In this document: positions 1-7,097 of the stretch, one piece after another
How positions within the stretch are numbered: the stretch's first letter is position 1
How the letters are laid out: the number at the start of each line of letters is the position of its first letter
Source: Bacteroidia bacterium
Lineage (GTDB): Bacteria > Bacteroidota > Bacteroidia > M30B66
Direction of reading: 5' to 3'
Length of the DNA stretch: 44,530 bases
Assembly: GCA_018401705.1 (NCBI GenBank)
Contig: JAGYKL010000028.1
Location: 1-44,530 of the forward strand
Position numbers and translations under genes: made by a program
Notes under the pieces: model-generated
What the model saw: only the letters and a program-made list of their open reading frames with translations
Told to the model about the DNA's origin: nothing
Databases searched by the model: none

Positions 1-233
1 AATCAATAAAACTTAAGTGGAATGAGTCTTTTCCAGCAGACACGAAATTTCTGATATATCGCAATATGCCTAATGGTCAAGGCTTAACAAGATATAAATT
101 AATAAGTAATTCCAAAGAATTTATTGATAAAGGCTTGACTCAAAAAGGGGAATATCAATACACATTAAAAGTGCTGTATGCTGATGGTTCTGAGTCAATT
201 CCGGCAGAAGCCGTATCTATTAGCATTCAGTAA
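1..233 (+). CDS. C-terminal end of a fibronectin type III-like protein (5' partial)
   Basis: An open frame runs from the window edge to TAA at 231-233, about 76 codons. The visible residues (KLKWNES, then FLIYRN, then YQYTLKVLYADG, then AVSISIQ) have the spacing of a fibronectin type III or similar beta-sandwich domain, with the Trp in strand B and the Tyr-x-Tyr of strand F. The protein ends with this domain and has no type IX sorting tail. The rest of the gene lies outside the window, so the overall function is unknown. It is likely an exported or surface protein. Confidence 0.6.
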   Translation, partial: SIKLKWNESFPADTKFLIYRNMPNGQGLTRYKLISNSKEFIDKGLTQKGEYQYTLKVLYADGSESIPAEAVSISIQ

Positions 234-284
234 TTTGCAGTTCTTACAAATAGGGTTCTAAGTTTTCAGAAGTATATTGCATGC

Positions 285-1712
285 ATGCTTCCTGCAAATC
301 GTCTTCATTATTTGTGGCTCATTGCCGCACTTTTGATCTTATTTCCATTTCTCTATCTGGGCTGGCATGGCGTTGCAGCTTCTGATGATTATTACGATTA
401 TAAACTCCTTCAAGAAAAAGGATTTTTCGATTCAATTGCCCATTATTATCATAATTGGAGTGGAAGATATGTTTCATTTGCCCTCGCTTTCCTATTAAAC
501 CCTCTTCATGTGGGAGAAAAGCTTGGTCCAGCAATTACCAATTCATTGTCTTTAGCTATGCTTTGTCTCATGGCTTTGTACCAAGCAAAGATTTATTCTT
601 CACTGTTTCTAAAATCTGCGCAAGCCATAATTCCCTTGGTGGCCATTTTTCTCTGCTTATGGCTAATGTATTTGCCGCGGCCTGTAGAAATACTCTTCTG
701 GTTTACAGGCAGCATGGCATATTTAGTAGGGCCATTTCTCCTGACTGTTTGGGTTTGGGTGCATGTCCAAGGCTTGAAAATGAACTCTGGACAAAAGGTT
801 ATTTACCTCGTTTTTCCTTTGCTAATTGCAGGAGGAAGTGAGATTAATATTCTGCTTATGGGATTCATCATGCTTTTATGCATCCCGAAAGAAAAAAGCG
901 AGCAGCAATTATTTCTGGCTCCAACGATTCTCTTTATTTTGGGTGCTTGTTTAGAGTTATTGGCCCCTGGAAACAAAGGAAGAATGTCCTATTTTGAAGG
1001 AGTTAACCCTGCCGGTGATTTTCAATTTTCCCTAACAAATAGCATAGAAATTAGCTGGCATATATTAAGAGACTGGACGAGATCTACTCCACTTCTATTA
1101 TTGGCATTGCTTTGCACTCTTCTGGCTAAGCCCTCAAAACAGATTGTCATTTCTAATTGGCAAAAGTTGGTATTAACTGGTTTTGTAGTACTTATCCCCC
1201 TATTGTATTTCCCTTTCTTTTGGGGAACCGGTATGACAAAAGCGCCAGATCGACTACATGATTATGTTTTTCTTGTGGTTTCAACAGGAATCATTTTTTT
1301 GTTTCCTCTGTTCGTTCACCGCTTTTTAAAAGACGAAAGAATACCTCAAGCTATTCTATTCATTGGGTTTGTTGTTATCCTTTGGCAAGGTTCATACACC
1401 AGCAGGTTAAGAACTGCTTTGTTCGATATCGAAACACTTCCGGCTTTTAACAAAGAAATTGAACAAAGAGATGAGTTAGTATTCTTACAGTTATTCAAAA
1501 GTAACGGAAATGACACTCTCTATTTGCCTGAAATAAAGCACATTCCATATACAATTTTCTATGGAGATTTGAAGTCCAATCCCCGACATTGGTACAATGA
1601 GGGCTATTCGTTTTACAACCATGTTGGTCCTGTTGTTTGCTTGCCTGAAGAAGAATATGTCGTGAAGAAATCAAGAAGAGAACTTGATAATTCCGGGGAT
1701 ATTAGAAATTAA
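285..1712 (+). CDS. DUF6056-like polytopic membrane protein
   Basis: This 475-residue protein has roughly ten or eleven hydrophobic segments. The first begins right after the N-terminus, and a large loop with an acidic SDDYYDY motif follows at residues 33-39. An Asp-rich first loop after the first membrane helix resembles GT-C fold glycosyltransferases, and the layout matches DUF6056, a family with no firmly established reaction. The C-terminal 100 residues are soluble. A transfer of sugar from a lipid carrier to a surface polymer is possible but is inference. The ATG at 285 is used; another ATG at 281 is in a different frame. The gene stands alone between an FN3 protein and a transposase remnant. 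Confidence 0.7.
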   Translation: MLPANRLHYLWLIAALLILFPFLYLGWHGVAASDDYYDYKLLQEKGFFDSIAHYYHNWSGRYVSFALAFLLNPLHVGEKLGPAITNSLSLAMLCLMALYQAKIYSSLFLKSAQAIIPLVAIFLCLWLMYLPRPVEILFWFTGSMAYLVGPFLLTVWVWVHVQGLKMNSGQKVIYLVFPLLIAGGSEINILLMGFIMLLCIPKEKSEQQLFLAPTILFILGACLELLAPGNKGRMSYFEGVNPAGDFQFSLTNSIEISWHILRDWTRSTPLLLLALLCTLLAKPSKQIVISNWQKLVLTGFVVLIPLLYFPFFWGTGMTKAPDRLHDYVFLVVSTGIIFLFPLFVHRFLKDERIPQAILFIGFVVILWQGSYTSRLRTALFDIETLPAFNKEIEQRDELVFLQLFKSNGNDTLYLPEIKHIPYTIFYGDLKSNPRHWYNEGYSFYNHVGPVVCLPEEEYVVKKSRRELDNSGDIRN

Positions 1713-1733
1713 GTAAAACATACCCTCTATGCT

Positions 1734-1764
1734 GTCGCAAGAATTCCGAAGGACTTCTTGTGAC
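1734..1764. repeat. Imperfect inverted repeat upstream of the RAYT remnant
   Basis: The arms GTCGCAAGAA (1734-1743) and TTCTTGTGAC (1755-1764) pair at 9 of 10 positions around an 11-base loop. The hairpin lies about 170 bp upstream of a truncated REP-associated tyrosine transposase. Such enzymes normally act on hairpins of this kind, so this is a candidate REP/BIME-like end. Confidence 0.5.
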
Positions 1765-1773
1765 CATAAGTTG

Positions 1774-1792
1774 TTCAAGTCTTTGACTTGAA
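1774..1792. repeat. Perfect hairpin upstream of the RAYT remnant
   Basis: TTCAAGTC (1774-1781) and GACTTGAA (1785-1792) are perfect 8-base arms around a 3-base TTT loop. It lies 9 bp after the previous inverted repeat, so the two hairpins form a pair upstream of the transposase remnant. Confidence 0.5.
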
Positions 1793-1929
1793 TTTGACTT
1801 ATTAAAGAACGCGTTTCGCCTAAACTAATTCTTTGGGATACTTCCAATAGGTTCATTCTTAATCCAATTTGCCAACATTTACTAAGTCCGCCAAAATGAC
1901 TTCTTAATTTCACGAATAAAACTTCAAAA

Positions 1930-2271
1930 ATGAGCAGAGCATACAAAATCCATAATCCAAAAGGCTTGTATTTTATAAGTTTTGCAACCCTTGCTTGGGT
2001 TGATGTATTCACAAGAATCGAGTACAAAGAAATTATTATTGGTAGCCTGAAATTCTGCCAAAAGGAAAAAGGTTTAAAAGTCTATGCTTGGTGTTTAATG
2101 ACGAATCACATCCATTTGATTGCAAGGGCACAGGATGGATTTGACTTATCGGGAATTCTGAGAGATTTCAAAAAGTTTACTTCACGTCAAATTATCAAGA
2201 TGATTGAAAATCATTCTGGAGAAAGTCCTCAGCAATGGATATCTATGCAGCAGTGCAAAAAGTTTCAATAA
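1930..2271 (+). pseudogene. Truncated REP-associated tyrosine transposase (RAYT / Y1_Tnp)
   Basis: The 113-residue product has the RAYT/IS200-like beginning SRAYKIHNPKGLYF, the HUH-type metal motif NHIHLI at about residues 59-64, and the following RDFKKFTSRQI helix. Bacteroidota relatives are normally about 180 residues and continue with a conserved FWQQ..HP region and a YIHNNPV helix. Here the frame stops just after the SPQQW segment, and I see no continuation in any frame of the next 160 bases. The C-terminal third therefore appears deleted and the gene is probably inactive. RAYTs are single-strand transposases that process REP hairpins; two hairpins lie upstream at 1734-1792. Confidence 0.75.
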
Positions 2272-2331
2272 TGAACATGGGCCTATTGCCTTAGATTCTT
2301 TATAGTTTACTTTTTCAATGCATCTCGTTGA

Positions 2332-2345
2332 AAGTCATATGACTT
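2332..2345. repeat. 14-bp perfect palindrome
   Basis: AAGTCATATGACTT is identical to its reverse complement. It lies 60 bp downstream of the truncated transposase. It could be part of the downstream REP-like end of the old element or an unrelated operator. Nothing else was found in the 164-bp gap at 2272-2435. Confidence 0.35.
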
Positions 2346-2435
2346 CCTCTCCTTATTCCCACAAGGCAGCCTTCACAATTTGACAATAGCTCAGGTATTC
2401 TCGCTAGAGCATGTGATATTTAGGTAAGAAGTGCT

Positions 2436-2837
2436 TTACTCTACTTGAAAAGCCTCACTTTCCAACTTGTTGTTATCCCAACTTAATGATTGACCATCCT
2501 TTTCTTCCGAAAAGATAGGAGCTACAATTTTATATGTTCCAGAATATTTCAGTATCAAGCTAAAAGTCCCTTCATAAATTGGAGTTTCTTCAGGGAGAAG
2601 ATAATCACATTCTACTTGAATTGTTGAAAAATCAGGGTTTTCAATACATGATGCACTATAAATAACATCTGACCCGCATCCCCCGAAATTAGAATAGATT
2701 AATCCTTTAGTGCATTTGAACTCTACAATCACAGTGTCACCTATAGAATAAATGCTGGCATTTGTTTTAATGTAATCTTGAGAAAGGAGCAACGCAGGAA
2801 AAAAAGCAAGAAAAAAGGGAAGCAGAATTTTTATCAT
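2436..2837 (-). CDS. Small secreted protein of unknown function
   Basis: This 133-residue protein has a clear signal peptide: an N-terminal Lys, a run of Leu/Phe/Ala to about residue 19, and cleavage near LLLSQDY. The mature part is predicted to be beta-rich (YSIGDTVIVEFKC, then FSLILKYSGTYKIVAPIF) and has four Cys, which could form disulfides. I do not recognise the family. It lies 41 bp downstream of sucB on the same strand, but a strong terminator hairpin overlaps its start codon (2817-2844). Read-through from sucB is therefore probably weak or controlled. Confidence 0.65.
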   Translation of the reverse strand: MIKILLPFFLAFFPALLLSQDYIKTNASIYSIGDTVIVEFKCTKGLIYSNFGGCGSDVIYSASCIENPDFSTIQVECDYLLPEETPIYEGTFSLILKYSGTYKIVAPIFSEEKDGQSLSWDNNKLESEAFQVE

Positions 2838-2844
2838 GCTTCCC
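2817..2844 (-). terminator. Rho-independent terminator overlapping a start codon
   Basis: Read on the minus strand, GGGAAGCA and TGCTTCCC form a perfect 8-bp stem with a 12-base loop, directly followed by TTTTTTCTTG. This is a classic intrinsic terminator placed just after sucB. The loop contains the ATG of the next gene and the T-run encodes its signal peptide Phe residues, so transcription ending here would cut inside that gene. Confidence 0.6.
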
Positions 2845-2878
2845 GTTATGCATTAAGAAACGAACAGTTCAGTTAAAT

Positions 2879-4117
2879 TCAAAGTCCTAATAAAACTTCT
2901 TCACCTTTCTTTCCGCTGAAAAGCATTCTCTTTGGATTCTCAATTAACTCCTTAATTGTATAAAGGAAACCAACTGATTCTTTACCATCAATAATTCTAT
3001 GATCGTAACTTAAAGCCACATACATAATTGGTCTGATAACTACCTGACCATTAACAGCCATAGGGCGTTCAACGATATTATGCATTCCAAGGATTGCGCT
3101 CTGAGGAGGATTAATAATCGGTGTACTCATCATTGAGCCAAAAACACCACCGTTAGTAATGGTAAATGTACCACCGGCCATTTCATCCACACTAATTTTA
3201 CCCTCTCTAGCTTTAGCGGCTAGGCGAGAAATCTCTCTTTCAATATCAGCAAGGCTCATACTTTCGGCATTTCTGATAACCGGAACCATTAAACCTTTTG
3301 GAGCACTAACTGCTATCCCTACATCACAATAGTTATGAGTAATCATATCATCACCATCAATCATAGCATTAACAGCTGGATATTTTTGAAGTGCTATAGT
3401 AACTGCCTTAGTAAAGAAACTCATGAAGCCTAAACCAATCTGGTGAACCTCCTTGAATTTATCTTTATAATCTTTTCTCAACTGCATAACGTTGCCCATG
3501 TCTATTTCATTAAACGTGGTAAGCATTGCAGTTTCATTCTTAACGCTAACTAAACGCTGAGCAATTTTACGTCTAAGCGTGCTCATTTTTTCGCGACTTT
3601 GATCGCGGGAAATTGAATCAGCTTCTTTACCTCCAAAGCCTGTTGCAAGTAAGTCGAGCACATCACCTTTGGTGATTCGTCCGTCTCTTCCACTTCCTTT
3701 CACATCTGCTGATTTTACACCATTCTCAGACATGATTTTAGCAGCAGCTGGAGATGGTGTTCCTGAAGCATAAGTAGTTTCGGTAGATTTAGCTTCTGAC
3801 TTTGCAGGAGCTGATTCCTTTCTAGGCTCTTCCTTTTTTTCTTCTTTGGCAGCAGGCGCAGGCTTGCTTGCAGCACCGGCTTTTGAAGTATCAATAGTTG
3901 CTATAACATCACCAACATTCACTGAAGTTCCTGCTTCAACTTTAATGCTTAGCATACCTGCCTCTTCGGCATTAATGGTCAAAGTAGCTTTATCAGAGTC
4001 GATTTCGCACAGCTCTTCATCCTTCTCAACAATATCTCCTTCAGCTTTAAGCCAGTTGGCAATTTCAACTTCCGTAATGGATTCTCCAGGTGATGGTACT
4101 TTAAGATCGATAATCAT
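2879..4117 (-). CDS. sucB: 2-oxoglutarate dehydrogenase E2, dihydrolipoyllysine succinyltransferase
   Basis: This 412-residue protein is the E2 core of the 2-oxoglutarate dehydrogenase complex. It passes the succinyl group from E1 to CoA in the TCA cycle. The lipoyl domain covers residues 1-76, with the lipoylated Lys at 43 in EIDSDKATL. An Ala/Pro/Lys-rich linker (about 80-120) and a peripheral-subunit-binding domain (about 120-155, [12 protein letters not shown]) follow. The catalytic domain carries the HRIIDG motif (His373, Asp377). The length is typical. The gene follows sucA on the same strand with a 73-bp gap. The gap holds a hairpin and a TAAATTTG -7 element, so sucB may also be transcribed alone. 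Confidence 0.95.
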   Translation of the reverse strand: MIIDLKVPSPGESITEVEIANWLKAEGDIVEKDEELCEIDSDKATLTINAEEAGMLSIKVEAGTSVNVGDVIATIDTSKAGAASKPAPAAKEEKKEEPRKESAPAKSEAKSTETTYASGTPSPAAAKIMSENGVKSADVKGSGRDGRITKGDVLDLLATGFGGKEADSISRDQSREKMSTLRRKIAQRLVSVKNETAMLTTFNEIDMGNVMQLRKDYKDKFKEVHQIGLGFMSFFTKAVTIALQKYPAVNAMIDGDDMITHNYCDVGIAVSAPKGLMVPVIRNAESMSLADIEREISRLAAKAREGKISVDEMAGGTFTITNGGVFGSMMSTPIINPPQSAILGMHNIVERPMAVNGQVVIRPIMYVALSYDHRIIDGKESVGFLYTIKELIENPKRMLFSGKKGEEVLLGL

Positions 4118-4140
4118 GTGATATTTTGCCTTTTGGTTTG

Positions 4141-4148
4141 CAAATTTA
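4141..4148 (-). promoter_or_regulatory. -7 element of an internal sucB promoter
   Basis: On the minus strand the bases read TAAATTTG, a perfect match to the Bacteroidota -7 consensus TAnnTTTG, 23 bp before the sucB ATG. No clear -33 TTTG is visible. It suggests a secondary promoter between sucA and sucB. Confidence 0.45.
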
Positions 4149-4156
4149 TGTTTTTA

Positions 4157-4176
4157 TATCTCCCCTGCGGGGGATA
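4157..4176. repeat. Hairpin between sucA and sucB
   Basis: TATCTCCCC and GGGGGATA pair around TGC with one unpaired position. The structure lies between the sucA stop and the sucB promoter element. No T-run follows directly on the minus strand, so it may be a processing or RNA-stability element rather than a strict terminator. Confidence 0.4.
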
Positions 4177-4190
4177 GAATGAAGATTCAA

Positions 4191-6926
4191 TTAAGCACTG
4201 AATACTTTAGATAAAATACTAGCCTGTTCAACCGCATGTCGTTTCGAAGAACCGGTTGCTGGAGAACCGCTTTCAGCCCTTGAAATAAGATCTATTTTCG
4301 ATTTTCTTAAAAGTCGAAGGATATATGCCCAGGCTCCCATATTCTCAGGCTCTTCCTGCACCCACAATATTTTGCTTGCACTTTTGTATTTACTCACAAT
4401 TGCATCTAATTGCTTTTGAGGGAATGGATACAATTGTTCAATTCTAACTAATGCAACATCTTTAGCTTTAAGGTTATCTCTTTCCTCTATTAAATCGTAA
4501 TAGATTTTACCTGAACAAAGCACTAACTTTTTCACATCAGCGGCTTTAATTCCCTCATCATCAATGATTTCTTTAAACCCGCCTTTAGCTAAATCAGTTG
4601 ATGTAGCTTTAGGATGTCTTAATAAGTTTTTAGGAGAAAAAACAACCAATGGCTTTCTGATTTCGCCTTTTAACTGACGCCTAATCATATGAAAATAATT
4701 CGCCGGAGTTGTCACATTGGCAATAACCATATTGTGTTCGGCACATAAGGAAAGGAATCTTTCCATTCTTCCGGAACTGTGTTCAGCGCCCTGACCTTCA
4801 TACCCATGTGGCAGGAGCATAACCAAACCACTCATACTTCTCCACTTGTCCTCGGCAGAGCTGATAAACTGATCGATGATTATTTGAGCGCCGTTATTAA
4901 AATCTCCAAATTGTGCTTCCCAAATGGTTAAGCAATTTGGTGCTGCCAATGAATAACCATAGTCAAAACCAAGAACAGCATATTCGCTCAATAAAGAATT
5001 GTAAATCTGGAATTCGCCTTGTTTTGATGAGATATTATTTAGCGGAACATATTCTTCTTCAGAATCTTCTATTTTAAGTACTGCATGACGGTGAGAGAAA
5101 GTTCCCCGCTCTACATCTTGTCCGGAGAAACGAATCGGAAATCCTTCTGAAAGAAGTGAGCCATAAGCAAGCATTTCTGCCATGCCCCAGTCAAGCTGAT
5201 CAGATTCTTCAACCATTTTACGACGGTCGTTTAGAAGCTTCTCCATCTTCTTGAAGAACTTCATTCCTTCAGGAATTGTATAGAGAACTTTTGCAATCTC
5301 CTTCAGCTTTTTTATAGTTACGCTAGTCTCCGGCGAATGATGAAAGTCTTCCTTATTTGATGGTCTAATGTGCTGCCAGCGATGCTCCAGGAAAGGTCTT
5401 ATTTCTGCTCGATTCTTTTCTCTTGCTTCAGCGAGTGATTTCTCCAAGTTAGCTTTTTGGTCCTCCTCAAATTTCACAGCTTCTTCTTCTGTTAAAATAC
5501 CTTCAGATACGAGGTTAGCTAAATAAATCTTCTTTGGATTAGGATGTTTGGCAATTGCCTTGTATAAAATTGGTTGAGTAAAGCGAGGCTCATCCCCTTC
5601 GTTATGTCCGTATTTTCTATATCCCAGTAAGTCAATAAAAACATCACCTTGAAATTTCTGTCGAAACTCGATAGCAAGCTGCACAGCATAGGCAACTGCC
5701 TCAACGTCATCGGCATTTACATGAAAAACCGGACTTAAAGTCACTTTTGCCACATCGGTGCAATAGATAGAACTTCTTCCATCGAGGTAATTTGTTGTAA
5801 AACCTACTTGATTGTTAACTACAATATGAATTGTTCCACCGGTTTTGTAGCCATCAAGCTTAGCCATTTGAACAACCTCATACACAACCCCTTGTCCGGC
5901 GATGGCTGCATCACCATGAATAACAACAGGCATAATTCTCGAAAACTCACCTTGATGATTTTGCTCAGCAAAAGCTCTGGTCATTCCTTCAACCACCGGT
6001 CCTACAGCTTCCAAATGCGAAGGATTTGGAGATAATGTTAGTTGGATTTCGGTCCCTGAATCTGTTCTTACAGAAGTAGAATATCCTAGGTGATATTTTA
6101 CATCTCCTGAAAATTCACCATCATCGTCATACTCTTTTCCTTCAAATTCAGTAAAAATGCGTCCTGCATCTTTTTTAAAGATATTTGATAGTACATTGAG
6201 TCTTCCTCTATGCGCCATTCCAATAACATATTCTTGAATGCCAATGGTACTTCCATGACTAACCATCACATCCATTGCAGGAATAAGAGCTTCGCACCCT
6301 TCAAGTGAGAATCTCTTTTGGCCGACAAACTTCTTATCCAAAAAACTTTCAAAGCCAACAGCATCACTCAACTTGCTGAACATTTTCTGTTTCTGAGCTT
6401 TTGTGAAATTCGCTTTGCTTTTGCTGGTTTCCATACGCGTCTGAATCCAGGCAACAGCCTCAAGATTGCGCATATACATATATTCAACCCCGATACTTTG
6501 ACAGTAAGTTTCTTTTAAGTGTTCAACAATCTGTTTCAAAGGCGAAGCACCAATTCCAATGAGATCTCCCGCCTGAAAAACAGTATCTAAATCGCTTGCT
6601 TCAAGACCAAAGTTTTCAATATCTAAAGAGGGAGCATACTTCCTTCTTTCGCGAACAGGGTTCGTTCTAGTGAAAAGGTGCCCTCTCGAACGGTATCCAT
6701 TAATTAAATTAATGACCTTAAATTCATCTAGCACCTGCTCGGGAATTGCCGTTGAGCCATTGCCTGACGCTACTACTTTTTGAGAGTAGGTTTTCGTGGC
6801 GAAATCTATTCCCTCGAAAAATCTTGCCCAGCTTTCATCAACCGAAGATGGATTTGTTTTGTACTGTTGATAGAGATTTTCAAGAGCTGCCGGATCGGCA
6901 TTGGAGATGTATGTAAATTCGTCCAT
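4191..6926 (-). CDS. sucA: 2-oxoglutarate dehydrogenase E1 component
   Basis: This thiamine-diphosphate enzyme decarboxylates 2-oxoglutarate and succinylates the E2 lipoyl group. Visible hallmarks are the E1 N-terminal motif with YQQYKTNPSSVDESWARFF, the active-site segment GMAHRGRLNVL, the TPP/metal segments HGDAAIAGQGVVYE and NNQVGFTT, and the second half FSHRHAVL and EAQFGDFNNGAQ. I choose the ATG at 6926, giving 911 residues starting MDEFTYISNAD as in relatives. An in-frame GTG at 6947 would add seven residues, but it lies 1 bp from a TACATTTG -7 element (6949-6956) and so upstream of the expected transcription start. It is the first gene of the sucA-sucB unit. Confidence 0.95.
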   Translation of the reverse strand: MDEFTYISNADPAALENLYQQYKTNPSSVDESWARFFEGIDFATKTYSQKVVASGNGSTAIPEQVLDEFKVINLINGYRSRGHLFTRTNPVRERRKYAPSLDIENFGLEASDLDTVFQAGDLIGIGASPLKQIVEHLKETYCQSIGVEYMYMRNLEAVAWIQTRMETSKSKANFTKAQKQKMFSKLSDAVGFESFLDKKFVGQKRFSLEGCEALIPAMDVMVSHGSTIGIQEYVIGMAHRGRLNVLSNIFKKDAGRIFTEFEGKEYDDDGEFSGDVKYHLGYSTSVRTDSGTEIQLTLSPNPSHLEAVGPVVEGMTRAFAEQNHQGEFSRIMPVVIHGDAAIAGQGVVYEVVQMAKLDGYKTGGTIHIVVNNQVGFTTNYLDGRSSIYCTDVAKVTLSPVFHVNADDVEAVAYAVQLAIEFRQKFQGDVFIDLLGYRKYGHNEGDEPRFTQPILYKAIAKHPNPKKIYLANLVSEGILTEEEAVKFEEDQKANLEKSLAEAREKNRAEIRPFLEHRWQHIRPSNKEDFHHSPETSVTIKKLKEIAKVLYTIPEGMKFFKKMEKLLNDRRKMVEESDQLDWGMAEMLAYGSLLSEGFPIRFSGQDVERGTFSHRHAVLKIEDSEEEYVPLNNISSKQGEFQIYNSLLSEYAVLGFDYGYSLAAPNCLTIWEAQFGDFNNGAQIIIDQFISSAEDKWRSMSGLVMLLPHGYEGQGAEHSSGRMERFLSLCAEHNMVIANVTTPANYFHMIRRQLKGEIRKPLVVFSPKNLLRHPKATSTDLAKGGFKEIIDDEGIKAADVKKLVLCSGKIYYDLIEERDNLKAKDVALVRIEQLYPFPQKQLDAIVSKYKSASKILWVQEEPENMGAWAYILRLLRKSKIDLISRAESGSPATGSSKRHAVEQASILSKVFSA

Positions 6927-6948
6927 TAGAGTTTCAGTATTCAGCACG

Positions 6949-6956
6949 CAAATGTA
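6949..6956 (-). promoter_or_regulatory. -7 element of the sucA promoter
   Basis: The minus strand reads TACATTTG, a perfect TAnnTTTG match, 22 bp before the sucA ATG at 6926. The expected start of transcription is about 4 bp further on, which places the alternative GTG at 6947 outside the mRNA and supports the ATG start. Confidence 0.5.
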
Positions 6957-7028
6957 ATTGAAATGAACATGGATGTTTAATAAGTAAGCTAATATTCATG
7001 CTTAATCAAAAATTAAATTGCATTAAGA

Positions 7029-7047
7029 CTTATCTTAATATGATAAG
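7029..7047. repeat. Short inverted repeat upstream of the type IX-secreted protein gene
   Basis: CTTATC (7029-7034) and GATAAG (7042-7047) are perfect arms around a 7-base AT-only spacer, in the divergent region between sucA and the gene at 7098. It could be an operator. No -7 consensus was found for the plus-strand gene. Confidence 0.25.
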
Positions 7048-7097
7048 CAAGAATTGAGAACCATGTTTTATTAACTTTATACACATCTAATTGTTTT

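Noticed and set aside
455-841. 128-codon plus-strand open frame
   Set aside because: It lies within the DUF6056-like gene in another frame and has no independent support.
1758-1775. TGTGAC half-site near the transposase remnant
   Set aside because: The second arm of the CRP/FNR-type palindrome is missing and no -7 element follows at 21 bp.
1671-2027. Minus-strand open frame of 118 codons
   Set aside because: It overlaps the end of the DUF6056-like gene and the start of the transposase remnant on the other strand, covers the hairpins, and has no recognisable domain.
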